Shown here: one piece after another, positions 6,670 to 14,967 of the stretch
Layout: every line of letters starts with the position of its first letter
How positions within the stretch are numbered: the stretch's first letter is position 1
Assembly: GCA_045591095.1 (NCBI GenBank)
Contig: JAZNSF010000022.1
Location: 1-16,743 of the forward strand
Direction: 5' to 3'
DNA from: SIG440 sp045591095
GTDB taxonomy: Bacteria > Bacillota > Clostridia > Monoglobales > Monoglobaceae
DNA: 16,743 nt
Translations under genes and position numbers: made by a program
Notes under the pieces: model-generated
Seen by the model: only the letters and a program-made list of their open reading frames with translations
What the model was told of the DNA's origin: nothing
Databases searched by the model: none

Positions 6670-7560
6670 TTATACGTGCAGATGTTTTCGGATTGACATA
6701 GCACTTCCTGCCATGCCTATCCCCATTCCCATAAACAAAAATCCTATCACTATTATGGTGCTTACCTGAGTAGCTTCAAGCAGCTGGATGTCACCCATAA
6801 ACTCCTGAACAGTGGGTAAAATCGAGCCATAGCCCAGCATAACCACTATGGATGCCGCTGCCGCACCAACTGCGCCCAGCAGCATTCCTTCTATTATAAA
6901 GGGCCAACGGATAAACCAGTTTGTCGCCCCTACAAACTTCATAATATTGATTTCCTTACGTCTTGAAAACATTCCAAGCTTTATTGTGTTGGAAATTATA
7001 AACACCGAAATCGCCGCAAGCACAATCAAAAGCCATATACTTACATGCTTTACCGCACTTGTTATTGAAAGGATTGTCTTTATAAGGTCCTGACGGTTTG
7101 TAACCTCCTGAACACCCTTAATTTTTGCCGCAGCCGCTGCGACCTCGTTTGCTTTAGTCACATCAGTAAGCGACAAAATATATGCGTCTCTTAGGGGGTT
7201 GTCCGTTTCGAGGGTAGCGATAACCTCGGCCTGGTCCTGATGAACTCCCTCTTTGTAGTTTTGTAGACGTTCCTCCTTGGTATAAAGCTGAGCTTCTTTT
7301 ACATACTCAATCTCACCAAGCTGACTGCCGATTGCTCTTACGTCGTCACGATTCATATCGTTTGGCATATAAACGTTTATTTCGCACTGGTCCTTTATCT
7401 GCTCGCCAACGCTGTTGATATTCATACCAAAGAGAACAAACACGCCAAATATAACCAAACTCGCAATCACTATTCCAATAGATGCCAACGTCATAAGGCT
7501 GTTTGAAACAAGACCCTTTATGCCCTGCATTACAAAGTATTTTATATTTCTAAATATCAT
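6670..7560 (-). CDS. ftsX: Cell division protein FtsX
   Basis: This 296-residue permease-like subunit works with FtsE to transmit ATP-driven signals across the membrane to a cell-wall hydrolase. Four membrane segments are visible: one near residues 20-45, then a large extracytoplasmic loop (about 46-170), then three (about 172-192, 216-245, 264-286). The GMFSRRKEINIMKFVGATNWFIRWPFIIEG stretch is a FtsX family hallmark. The ATG at 7560 overlaps the ftsE coding end by 11 bases, with GAAGGA as binding site inside ftsE, so the two are translationally coupled. Confidence 0.95.
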   Translation of the reverse strand: MIFRNIKYFVMQGIKGLVSNSLMTLASIGIVIASLVIFGVFVLFGMNINSVGEQIKDQCEINVYMPNDMNRDDVRAIGSQLGEIEYVKEAQLYTKEERLQNYKEGVHQDQAEVIATLETDNPLRDAYILSLTDVTKANEVAAAAAKIKGVQEVTNRQDLIKTILSITSAVKHVSIWLLIVLAAISVFIISNTIKLGMFSRRKEINIMKFVGATNWFIRWPFIIEGMLLGAVGAAAASIVVMLGYGSILPTVQEFMGDIQLLEATQVSTIIVIGFLFMGMGIGMAGSAMSIRKHLHV

Positions 7561-8239
7561 AGCCGTAGGTTCCTTCCTCTTCGTCTCTTACCAAGGCTCC
7601 GTTTTCTATGGCAAGTACACGTTTGTGCATCTCGTCAACAAAATTCTTCGCATGGGTAGCAACAATCATGGTAGTACCACGTTTGTTTATCTCTGCAAGA
7701 AGCTGCATAATCTCGTTTGCAGTGTCGGGGTCTAAGTTACCCGTAGGCTCGTCCGCAATAATTACCGGTGGTTTGTTAACAAGCGCTCTTGCAAGAGAAA
7801 CCCTCTGCTGTTCGCCGCCCGAAAGCTGACCTGGTTTCATCCTTGCTTTGTGGGCAAGACCTACAAGCGCCAGCACATTGGGGACATTGCGTCTTATTTC
7901 GCTTCGTGAAGCTCCAATTACCTGCATAGCAAATGCAACATTTTCATAAACCGTCTTGTTTGGCAAAAGTCTAAAATCCTGAAACACCATGCCTATGCTT
8001 CGTCTAAGATAGGGAATCCTGGTTTTGGTAAGCGTCCCAAGGTCAAATCCGTTTACTGTGATTTCGCCGCTGTTTGGTTCTTCTTCCTTGATAAGGAGCT
8101 TAGTAAGAGTAGATTTTCCCGCACCTGACGGTCCAACCAAAAAGACAAACTCGCCCTTGTCAATAAAAAACGAAACGTCATTTAGCGCCCTGACGCCTGT
8201 ATCTTCATATGTTTTCGAAACATTCTTAAATTCTATCAT
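7550..8239 (-). CDS. ftsE: Cell division ATP-binding protein FtsE
   Basis: This 229-residue ABC ATPase is the cytoplasmic partner of FtsX. Walker A GPSGAGKST is at 36-44, the Q-loop VFQDFRLLPNKTVYENV at about 85-101 (the FtsE-type version), signature LSGGEQQR at 139-146, Walker B VIIADEPTGNLD at 159-170 and the switch His at 196. The start is ATG 8239 (MIEFKNVSKTY), preceded by GGAAAGG. An upstream in-frame extension lies across the hairpin region and has no family similarity. First gene of ftsE-ftsX-M23-S41. Confidence 0.96.
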   Translation of the reverse strand: MIEFKNVSKTYEDTGVRALNDVSFFIDKGEFVFLVGPSGAGKSTLTKLLIKEEEPNSGEITVNGFDLGTLTKTRIPYLRRSIGMVFQDFRLLPNKTVYENVAFAMQVIGASRSEIRRNVPNVLALVGLAHKARMKPGQLSGGEQQRVSLARALVNKPPVIIADEPTGNLDPDTANEIMQLLAEINKRGTTMIVATHAKNFVDEMHKRVLAIENGALVRDEEEGTYGYDI

Positions 8240-8269
8240 AGTTTTGCGCCTTTCCGCCCAGCATCTCAC

Positions 8270-8321
8270 GACAAAAAGCACTCGTTGCTTTTTGTCTTTA
8301 AAGCTAAAGCAAGTGCTTTTT
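8270..8321 (-). promoter_or_regulatory. Two mutually exclusive hairpins between the CdaR-type gene and ftsE
   Basis: On the minus-strand transcript, stem A pairs 8296-8286 with 8280-8270 (11 perfect bp, 5-base loop). Stem B pairs 8321-8306 with 8291-8286 plus 8282-8273 (16 bp with a 3-base bulge at 8283-8285) and ends in UUUUU. They share bases, so only one can form at a time. Stem B resembles a terminator for the upstream gene. The pair as a whole resembles an attenuator ahead of ftsEX, though a simple composite terminator is possible. Confidence 0.5.
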
Positions 8322-9406
8322 TAAAGTCTTGTAGGTTCGGAAGTCAGGTACTTATTTACCATCATTGCAACCTTAAATATAATCGCATCGTCAAATTCTC
8401 TTAAATCAAGCCCCGTAAGCTTTTTAATCTTGTCCAGTCTATAAACAAGAGTATTACGGTGAACAAACAGCTTTCTTGAAGTTTCGGACACGTTAAGATT
8501 ATTTTCAAAAAACTTTTGGATACTATGGATAGTCTCGCTGTCTAAAACATTAATGGATTCTTTTTTGAATACCTCATTCAAAAACAGCTCGCAAAGAGTT
8601 GTCGGTAGCTGATAAATAAGTCTCCCTATACCCAAATTATCATAGCTTATCACGTTTTTCTCGGTATCAAAAACCTTGCCGACTTCAAGAGCAATTCTCG
8701 CCTCGCGATAAGCCCTTGCTAAATCCTGAATGCTGTCTACGATTGTAGATATACCGATAGAAATCTTGACCATAGTTTCGGACACAACAGTGTCATGAAG
8801 CTCGCGCATTTCTTGAATAATATCCAAAACGGTGCTACCATCTTTAACTTCGCGCACAACAGCAATGTCATGATCGTCAATTCTGATAACAAAATCTTTG
8901 GCTGTATCGGGGAACATATTCTTAAGTACATCCAGCATCGACACTTCCGAAATCTTTTGTGCCCGAACGATAAATACCACTCGTTTAGCATCTACAGAAA
9001 GCTTAAGTTCGTGGGTCTTATACAAAATATCACTTGCAAGCACGTTGTCAAGAATAATATTCTTGACAAAGCTGTTGCGGTCATATTTTTCGTCATAATA
9101 CTGCTTTATTGTCATAAAATGTGCCGCTAAAAATGCGATATACCCTCTCGCTAGCTCGTCCTCGCCCTCGCAAAATACAACATACATATTTTGATTGTAT
9201 GTCTCGATTTTGCGGAAGATATATCCGCCGCCTATAAAATCATCATTACTCTCTTCAAAATGAGTAATTACATTTTCCCGCTGAAATCCCACCTTGGATT
9301 CATCGCTGCAAGCTATTATGTAACCATTCTCGTCCATAATACCCAGTCTTCTGTGAATATCTTTTTTCAGCTGGCTACAGGCATTTTGAAAAATTCTGCT
9401 TTGCAT
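8321..9406 (-). CDS. CdaR/PucR-family transcriptional regulator
   Basis: This 361-residue regulator has an N-terminal sensor related to the sugar-diacid recognition domain (residues about 5-130, LGIMDENGYIIACSDESKVGF), a middle GGDEF-like CdaR region (about 130-260, with KISIGISTIVDSIQDLARAYREARIALEVG) and a C-terminal PucR-type HTH (about 303-352, NVSETSRKLFVHRNTLVYRLDKIKKLTGLDL). The ligand is not predictable; family members respond to glycerate/sugar diacids or purine-related signals. The ATG at 9406 follows GGAGG. It lies upstream of ftsE on the same strand, separated by the competing hairpins, which is an unusual neighbour for ftsEX. Confidence 0.9.
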   Translation of the reverse strand: MQSRIFQNACSQLKKDIHRRLGIMDENGYIIACSDESKVGFQRENVITHFEESNDDFIGGGYIFRKIETYNQNMYVVFCEGEDELARGYIAFLAAHFMTIKQYYDEKYDRNSFVKNIILDNVLASDILYKTHELKLSVDAKRVVFIVRAQKISEVSMLDVLKNMFPDTAKDFVIRIDDHDIAVVREVKDGSTVLDIIQEMRELHDTVVSETMVKISIGISTIVDSIQDLARAYREARIALEVGKVFDTEKNVISYDNLGIGRLIYQLPTTLCELFLNEVFKKESINVLDSETIHSIQKFFENNLNVSETSRKLFVHRNTLVYRLDKIKKLTGLDLREFDDAIIFKVAMMVNKYLTSEPTRL

Positions 9407-9473
9407 ATATTTTACCTCCGTTAAATACTATCTTAACGCAGAAGAAATTTTGCATATCCCCTCATTCTTTTCT

Positions 9474-9502
9474 ATTATACTCCATTTTTCTCAGGATTGC
9501 AA
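9474..9502 (-). promoter_or_regulatory. Sigma-A promoter of the CdaR-type gene
   Basis: TTGCAA (9502-9497) and a perfect TATAAT (9479-9474) lie 17 bases apart on the minus strand, about 70 bases ahead of the ATG. Confidence 0.65.
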
Positions 9503-9556
9503 TATTTTTTGTAGGATTTTTACAAATCTTTCACACTTTTCTCACTTAAATTGTAA

Positions 9557-11689
9557 TTATTTCAGACTACTCTTGTTCATAAGCTCCTCAAATTTACAAT
9601 TTTCATTAAAGCAGACATATTTTATTGGTCCTCTGCCTCGGTATGGGCGTTTTTTCATAATCGCGCCGCCACACTTGGGGCACTTAAGCTTTGTAGGCTC
9701 GTCCCACGAAATAAGGCAGTCTGTACCATTTTCGCAAGTGTAGTATCTTACACCCTTTCTGGACTTTCTTATCTCTACCTTACCTCCGCATTTTGGGCAT
9801 GGTGCATCAACTGTTTCGGTTATTGCCTTGGTGTTTTTACATTCGGGATACCCCGGGCAAGCAAGGAACTTTCCAAACCTTCCCTGCTTATAAACCATCA
9901 TCCTGCCGCATTTTTCGCAAGCCACGTCCGAAACCTCATCCTCTACCTCTACCTTACCGATTGTTTCTTCGGCCTTGGAAAGCGTCTTGGAAAATGGTCC
10001 GTAAAAGTCGCGGACTATCTCTTTCCACTGTTTTTCGCCGTCTTCTACAAGGTCTAACCTTTCTTCCATATTAGCAGTAAATTCGACATCAACTATGTCC
10101 GAAAAATGTTCTTCCATCAGTTCGGTTACTATACTGCCAAGTTCGGTGGGGAAAAGCGACTTTCCTTCTCTTCCCACATAACCTCTTGCAGTAATCGTGG
10201 TGATTGTCGGCGCATACGTACTTGGACGGCCTATGCCGTCTTCTTCCATAGTCTTGATAAGGGACGCCTCGGTGTATCTTGCCGGAGGCTGAGTGAAATG
10301 CTGTTTTGACTCCATATCCTTAAACAGAAGCTTTTGTCCCTCGCAGAGTTTGGGTATTTTGCCTTCTTTTTCCTCGGCAAAATCCTTGCCCTCCACGTAA
10401 ACCGCCATAAAGCCGTCAAACTTTATCGTAGAGCCGCTTGCTTTGAGGATATAATCCCCCGCCTTGATGTCTGCCTGAACGGTGTCAACTATCGCATCGG
10501 ACATCTGTGAGGCCAGAAAGCGGTTCCAGATAAGTTTGTAAAGCTTATACTGGTCGGATTTTAGTGAATCCTTGATTTTTTCGGGTTCAAATGCCATAGA
10601 AGTAGGTCTGATTGCTTCGTGCGCATCCTGGGCATTTCGCTTTGACTTATAGAATTTAGCCTTTTCGGGCACATAAAGATTTCCGAACTCATTTTCTATA
10701 TAGCTTCGGCACTCGGTTAATGCCTCAAAGGCAATTCTTAAAGAATCGGTACGCATATAGGTAATAAGACCAACGCTTCCGCTGCCCTTTATGTCGATTC
10801 CTTCATATAATTGCTGTGCTGTAGCCATTGTTCTCTTTGCAGTAAACCCAAGCTTTCGTGCCGCTTCCTGCTGAAGGGTACTTGTTGTAAACGGTGGCGG
10901 GGTAAACCGCTTCTTCTGGCTTTCTGCTACGGTTTTTACTGTATATTCGGCAGTTTTCAAGCTTTCGGCTATTTTTTGGGCCATAGTCTCGTCCGAAAGC
11001 TTCATCTTTGTTTTTGCGTTTTTGCCATAAAATTTTGCAACCAAGGGAGCCTTACCCTTGTCGTTTGTAAGTTTTACGTCTATTGTCCAGTATTCTTCTT
11101 CTTTAAATGCTTCGATTTCTCTTTCCCTCTCTACAATCAGCCTTGTCGCAACCGACTGAACTCTTCCGGCACTTAATCCCTTTTTAACTTTTTTCCAAAG
11201 AAGCGGACTAAGCTCGTATCCCACAATTCTGTCTAGGACGCGGCGCGCCTGCTGAGCATCCACCAAATCGGTATTGATGGGTCTTGGCTTTGAAATCGCA
11301 TCTTTTACGGCAGTCTTTGTAATCTCGTTAAACGTAATACGGCAGTCTGACTCGGGGCTTATCCCCAAAAGCGCCGCCAAATGCCACGAAATCGCCTCAC
11401 CCTCGCGGTCAGGGTCAGTTGCAAGAAAAATCTTTGCCGAGTCTTTTGCTGCCTTTTTAAGCGATGCAATAAGCTCGCCTTTTCCACGTATAGTAATATA
11501 TTTAGGCTCGAAATCATCCTTTATATCCACTCCAAGCTGACTTTTGGGAAGGTCTCTTAAGTGTCCCATCGAGGCAGTAACTTCATATTTTGAGCCAAGA
11601 TACTTCTTTATAGTTTTAGCTTTGGCAGGGGACTCAACTATAACGAGATTTTTTTTGGTTTTAGTTTCCTTGTTAGCTGTTTTTGCCAT
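9557..11689 (-). CDS. topA: DNA topoisomerase I (type IA)
   Basis: This 710-residue enzyme relaxes negative supercoils. The Toprim domain holds VIVESPAKAKTI (17-28) and TDPDREGEA (91-99). The catalytic Tyr is Tyr311 in LITYMRTDS. GRVQSVATRLIVERE and GIGRPSTYAPTI are further family motifs. Three C4 zinc fingers close the protein: Cys591/594/611/617, 631/634/652/658 and 670/673/693/698. Length and order are normal for Firmicutes. The ATG at 11689 follows AAGGTGG. It is 36 bases downstream of dprA, the classic dprA-topA pairing. No clear U-tailed terminator follows its stop. Confidence 0.97.
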   Translation of the reverse strand: MAKTANKETKTKKNLVIVESPAKAKTIKKYLGSKYEVTASMGHLRDLPKSQLGVDIKDDFEPKYITIRGKGELIASLKKAAKDSAKIFLATDPDREGEAISWHLAALLGISPESDCRITFNEITKTAVKDAISKPRPINTDLVDAQQARRVLDRIVGYELSPLLWKKVKKGLSAGRVQSVATRLIVEREREIEAFKEEEYWTIDVKLTNDKGKAPLVAKFYGKNAKTKMKLSDETMAQKIAESLKTAEYTVKTVAESQKKRFTPPPFTTSTLQQEAARKLGFTAKRTMATAQQLYEGIDIKGSGSVGLITYMRTDSLRIAFEALTECRSYIENEFGNLYVPEKAKFYKSKRNAQDAHEAIRPTSMAFEPEKIKDSLKSDQYKLYKLIWNRFLASQMSDAIVDTVQADIKAGDYILKASGSTIKFDGFMAVYVEGKDFAEEKEGKIPKLCEGQKLLFKDMESKQHFTQPPARYTEASLIKTMEEDGIGRPSTYAPTITTITARGYVGREGKSLFPTELGSIVTELMEEHFSDIVDVEFTANMEERLDLVEDGEKQWKEIVRDFYGPFSKTLSKAEETIGKVEVEDEVSDVACEKCGRMMVYKQGRFGKFLACPGYPECKNTKAITETVDAPCPKCGGKVEIRKSRKGVRYYTCENGTDCLISWDEPTKLKCPKCGGAIMKKRPYRGRGPIKYVCFNENCKFEELMNKSSLK

Positions 11690-11725
11690 TTTCTTAAACC
11701 ACCTTTTTATTTTAATCCGGAGGGG

Positions 11726-12847
11726 TTATTCCACCAGTATATATCTGTTTCCGCTTTCCTGACGGAGCTTACCTTTTATACACAAAATGGTAAGTCTTCC
11801 GCTTAGTACATTTATGCTGAGTTTTAAGTTTTCAGCTATAGTTTCAGCAGTTGCAATGCTGCCGTTTTCTTTCAAAAATTCTATAATCCTTTCGTCCTCA
11901 CTGATTATTTTGGGAGAGCTACTTGGAGCGGTCGGTTTTTCTTCGCTTTTAAAGCAAGCATTCGGGAACCGTTCCTTGTACGTATTAAGTGGCACATCTT
12001 TATTTGTTACAATTGTTGCCCCCTCTTCAATCAGCTTGTTCGGAAGCTCTGCCTGCCACAGCATAGGGCTTTGCGGCACTGCAAAAACGTCCTTATTTTC
12101 TTCCAGCGCCAAGCGCGCGGTGATAGCTGTTCCGCCGTCAAGTTTTCCCTCTACAACAACCGTTCCGCTTGTCATGCCGACAATTATACGGTTGCGTTGC
12201 TGATAAAAATATCTTTTCACCGGGGTTTTGGGTGGCCTTTCCGAAACAATCGCCCCGCCATTTTTCAAAATATCCCGATAAAGTCTTTCATGGCACTTTG
12301 GATAAACTTCGTCAACGCTTCCTGCAAGAACTGCAATCGTCTTGCCCCCTGCATCCAACGCGCCTCTGTGAGCCTCGCCGTCTATACCTTCGGCCATTCC
12401 GCTGACGACGGTTATTCCGCCTAGACCAAGACTCTTTCCAACCAGCCTTGCAAAGCTTTTGCCATGGTCAGTTGGTTTTCGGCATCCTACTACCGACACC
12501 GATACTGTGTTTTTATCGTTAATGGGTGCGCCCTTAACAAACAAAATTCTTGGCGGAAGATTGATGTGTTTGAGATTTTCGGGATATTCCTCCATATCCA
12601 TTGTGACGATACGAATTCCGTTGTCGCTGCAGTATTTTAGTATATTCTGCGCCTCCGCAAACACTTCGGGGTCAGAAAATCTTTTCTGAAACTCTCCCGA
12701 AGTTCCAAGGTCACGAAGAAATTTTTGGTCCATAGCGCCGGATGTAAACGAGTTTGTGCTTCGCTCAAACAGCGGCACCGCTTTTGCCGCGGCTTCGGGT
12801 TCAAAGTTTGCAGCTGTGTGTAGCCAAAGTTCATACAAAATCTCCAT
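11726..12847 (-). CDS. dprA: DNA-processing protein DprA
   Basis: This 373-residue protein binds incoming single-stranded DNA and loads RecA during natural transformation; it is also kept in many species not known to be competent. The Rossmann-like core spans about 115-280: VVGCRKPTDHG, VVSGMAEGIDGEAHRGAL, TIAVLAGSVDEVYP, RNRIIVGM, VVEG, AITA and VFAVP. The usual FPxRNRI is YQQRNRI here and VPG is VPQ, so the protein is somewhat divergent. A C-terminal winged helix (about 317-373, ERIIEFLKENGSIATAETIAENL) matches the DprA WH domain. The start is ATG 12847, seven bases after AGGAGG; the TTG two codons earlier is only one base from it. Confidence 0.94.
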   Translation of the reverse strand: MEILYELWLHTAANFEPEAAAKAVPLFERSTNSFTSGAMDQKFLRDLGTSGEFQKRFSDPEVFAEAQNILKYCSDNGIRIVTMDMEEYPENLKHINLPPRILFVKGAPINDKNTVSVSVVGCRKPTDHGKSFARLVGKSLGLGGITVVSGMAEGIDGEAHRGALDAGGKTIAVLAGSVDEVYPKCHERLYRDILKNGGAIVSERPPKTPVKRYFYQQRNRIIVGMTSGTVVVEGKLDGGTAITARLALEENKDVFAVPQSPMLWQAELPNKLIEEGATIVTNKDVPLNTYKERFPNACFKSEEKPTAPSSSPKIISEDERIIEFLKENGSIATAETIAENLKLSINVLSGRLTILCIKGKLRQESGNRYILVE

Positions 12848-12883
12848 AATCAATCCTCCTCTCCGTATATATACCTTTTTGTA

Positions 12884-13666
12884 TTACCGGCTTTTAAGCC
12901 AGTGCATAACAATCCCTGACGCAACTGCTGCGTTTAAGGATTCGGCCATGCCGTCCATAGTAATTTTAAGCCTTACGTCCGCCATATCCAAAATTTCGTC
13001 GCAAACGCCATGAGCTTCGCTGCCTATAACTACACCAAAGCCTCCATGCACCGAAAAGCCTTCAAGCGGAGTTTCGCCGTTTGGAGTAGTTGCGACAATT
13101 AAAATCCCCATATTTTTCAGATTTTCTATATCAGAAATTTCACAGTTTGCCCTGAATTTCATCCTGAAAACCGAGCCCATTGTAGAGCGCACAGTTTTGG
13201 GTGAATATATGTCAGCCGATCCTTTCATAAGATATACGCCATCAAACCCAAGCGCCTCTGCCGTACGGATTACGGTGCCTAAGTTTCCGGGTTCTGATAC
13301 CCCGTCAAGAATAACCATCTGACTTTCAGGCTTTTCGGGCAAAAACTGTTCCTCGTTAAAGGAAACTACCGCCAAAATCCCTTGAGGCGTGTCGGTGTCC
13401 GAAATGTCATCAAACAGAGATTCAGATACCACATAAACCTTTTGGCATATTTCATCTGCCTTCTTTACAATCTCGGGCTCATTTTCAAAAAATTCTTCCG
13501 TCATAACCACAAAGGAAATTCTTTCGGGCACGTATTCTACTGCCTCCAGGGCAATTTTTCTGCCCTCGGCAACAAAAAGCCTGTGCTCTGTCCTTATATT
13601 CTTTCGTTTTAGCTGTCTTACCAGTTTGAGATTCTGATTGTCTTTACTTGATATATTATATATCAT
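12884..13666 (-). CDS. SpoU/TrmH-family RNA 2'-O-methyltransferase (RlmB-like)
   Basis: This 260-residue SPOUT methyltransferase transfers methyl from SAM to a ribose 2'-OH of rRNA or tRNA. An N-terminal substrate-binding domain (about 10-100, HRLFVAEGRKIALEA) precedes the knotted domain. The three SpoU motifs are present: NLGTVIRTAEALGF (128-141), VIGSEAHG (213-220) and SLNAAVASGI (243-252). The TsnR/RlmB type is likely, but the target nucleotide cannot be fixed from sequence. The start is ATG 13666 after GGAG. The frame stays open upstream only by crossing the rplT terminator. It heads a run with dprA and topA. Confidence 0.92.
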   Translation of the reverse strand: MIYNISSKDNQNLKLVRQLKRKNIRTEHRLFVAEGRKIALEAVEYVPERISFVVMTEEFFENEPEIVKKADEICQKVYVVSESLFDDISDTDTPQGILAVVSFNEEQFLPEKPESQMVILDGVSEPGNLGTVIRTAEALGFDGVYLMKGSADIYSPKTVRSTMGSVFRMKFRANCEISDIENLKNMGILIVATTPNGETPLEGFSVHGGFGVVIGSEAHGVCDEILDMADVRLKITMDGMAESLNAAVASGIVMHWLKSR

Positions 13667-13722
13667 TTGTCCACTCCGTATAATACCATAATTCCTTACG
13701 TATTTATGTCGTTTTATGTGCG

Positions 13723-13758
13723 AAAAAGTTATATCACGCACGCGCGATATAACTTTTT
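13723..13758 (-). terminator. Terminator of the infC-rpmI-rplT operon
   Basis: A perfect 13-bp stem (arms 13746-13758 and 13723-13735) around a 10-base GC-rich loop ends in TTTTT on the minus strand, ten bases beyond the rplT stop. The symmetrical A/T runs could make it work in both directions. Confidence 0.85.
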
Positions 13759-13768
13759 AAGCGAATAA

Positions 13769-14113
13769 CTATTTAACTTTTTCTACAAGCTTAGCAAAAG
13801 CCTGGGGATCAGATACTGCAATTTCTGCAAGCATCTTTCTGTTTATTTCGATACCATTGTTCTTGAGACCGTTCATAAATCTGCTGTAGCTGATACCGTT
13901 CATTCTTGCTGCCGCATTTATTCTTGCGATCCAAAGCTGTCTAAAGTTTCTCTTCTTTTGCTTTCTGTCGCGGTATGCGTAGCTGAGTGACTTCATAACT
14001 GCCTGGTTTGCAGTTCTGAAGAGCTTGCTCTTCGCGCCTCTGTATCCTTTAGCTAATTTCAATATTTTCTTATGTCTTTTTCTGGTGTTCATAGCACCTT
14101 TAACTCTTGCCAT
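13769..14113 (-). CDS. rplT: 50S ribosomal protein L20
   Basis: This 114-residue, highly basic protein has the full-length L20 pattern: MARVKGAMNTRKRHKKILKLAKGY, then RDRKQKKRNFRQLWIARINAAAR and SYSRFMNGLKNNGIEINRKMLAEIA. It is an early-assembly protein binding 23S rRNA and is known in Firmicutes to repress its own operon through the leader. The ATG at 14113 follows AGGAGT. Last gene of infC-rpmI-rplT, closed by a strong terminator. Confidence 0.98.
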   Translation of the reverse strand: MARVKGAMNTRKRHKKILKLAKGYRGAKSKLFRTANQAVMKSLSYAYRDRKQKKRNFRQLWIARINAAARMNGISYSRFMNGLKNNGIEINRKMLAEIAVSDPQAFAKLVEKVK

Positions 14114-14194
14114 ATCTAAAGACTCCTTTCATCTAATTCCAATTTGCGAAAAACTCGCAGGTTTTTTCTTTTCTCTCTTAAAATCAGGCTGTCC

Positions 14195-14392
14195 TTATTT
14201 GTAAGGAATCATGCTCTTGATTGTAGCAGCATTTGCTGTTGAGAGATATCCATTTCTTCTGAGCTTTCTTTTTCTCTTTGTTGTCTTCTTGTTCAGGATG
14301 TGACTTCTGAAAGCCTTTCCTCTTTTAACCTTACCATTCTTTGTAACGCTGAAGCGTTTTGCAGAGCCTTTATGTGTCTTAATTTTCGGCAT
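14195..14392 (-). CDS. rpmI: 50S ribosomal protein L35
   Basis: This 65-residue basic protein starts at MPKIKTHKGSAKRF and carries the L35 blocks KRGKAFRSHILNKKTTKRKRKLR and ANAATIKSMIPYK. The ATG at 14392 follows AGGAG. It lies 59 bases after infC and 81 before rplT in the standard order. Confidence 0.98.
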   Translation of the reverse strand: MPKIKTHKGSAKRFSVTKNGKVKRGKAFRSHILNKKTTKRKRKLRRNGYLSTANAATIKSMIPYK

Positions 14393-14451
14393 CTTCTTTT
14401 CTCCTTCCATAAAATAAGTTTTGAAAGCTTTGTATAAAGCGATTTTTACTT

Positions 14452-14967
14452 TTAGGCTTTCTTGGGTGAAACAAACATAGCCATGCTTTTGCCTTCGAGT
14501 TTGATGTCCTTTTCAACAACACCGACCTCAGCCATCATGTCCTTGACTTTAAGCAAAAGGTCTCTTCCGCTGGCACTGTGAGTGATTTCGCGGCCTCTGA
14601 AACGTACCGAAACCTTAACCTTGTCGCCGGCTTTTAAAAATTTAATCCCCTGATTAACCTTTGTGTTGAAATCATGCTCGTCAATATTTGGGCTCAGCCT
14701 TACTTCCTTGATGCTGATAACCTTTTGGTTTTTGCGAGCCTCTTTTTCCCTTTTTGCAAGCTCAAACTTGTGCTTTCCATAATCCATAATTTTGCAAACA
14801 GGCGGTTTTGCCTGAGGCGCAATCTTTACAAGGTCAAGATTGTGTTCCTCTGCAATTTTTTGTGCCTCTTTGCCCGAAACTACGCCAAGCTGTTCGCCGT
14901 CAGGGCCAATGAGTCTGACTTCCTTGTCTTTGATTTCTTCGTTAATCATCAACTCTTGCTTAGCTAT
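14452..14967 (-). CDS. infC: Translation initiation factor IF-3, apparent AUA start
   Basis: This factor of about 171 residues binds the 30S subunit and proofreads start codons. The N-terminal domain (INEEIKDKEVRLIGPDGEQLGVVS) and C-terminal domain (KVISIKEVRLSPNIDEHDFNTKVNQ onward, ending KSMAMFVSPKKA) are complete. The ordinary start candidates, TTG 14952 and ATG 14949, lie more than 20 bases from the only good SD (GGAGG, 14977-14981). An in-frame ATA at 14967-14965 sits nine bases from it and adds AKQE-L, matching the usual residues just before INEEI in clostridial IF-3. Non-AUG starts (AUU in E. coli) make infC self-regulated, so I take ATA as the start. The family is certain; the start codon is inferred. 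Confidence 0.93.
   Translation of the reverse strand: MAKQELMINEEIKDKEVRLIGPDGEQLGVVSGKEAQKIAEEHNLDLVKIAPQAKPPVCKIMDYGKHKFELAKREKEARKNQKVISIKEVRLSPNIDEHDFNTKVNQGIKFLKAGDKVKVSVRFRGREITHSASGRDLLLKVKDMMAEVGVVEKDIKLEGKSMAMFVSPKKA

Noticed and set aside
9508..9526. Inverted repeat TTTGTA/TACAAA after topA as a terminator
   Set aside because: Only six A/T-rich pairs with a 7-base loop and no U-run on the minus strand; it also lies upstream of the regulator promoter.
9793..10074. Plus-strand open frames opposite topA and other minus-strand genes
   Set aside because: They have no ribosome binding sites or family features and mirror conserved coding sequence on the other strand.
12848..12853. TTG two codons upstream as the dprA start
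   Set aside because: It is one base from AGGAGG; the ATG at 12847 is at the proper seven-base spacing.
13667..13700. Extended -10 (TGG-TATTAT) as a promoter for the SpoU-dprA-topA run
   Set aside because: Transcription would start inside the GGAG binding site and no reasonable -35 box lies 16-18 bases upstream.
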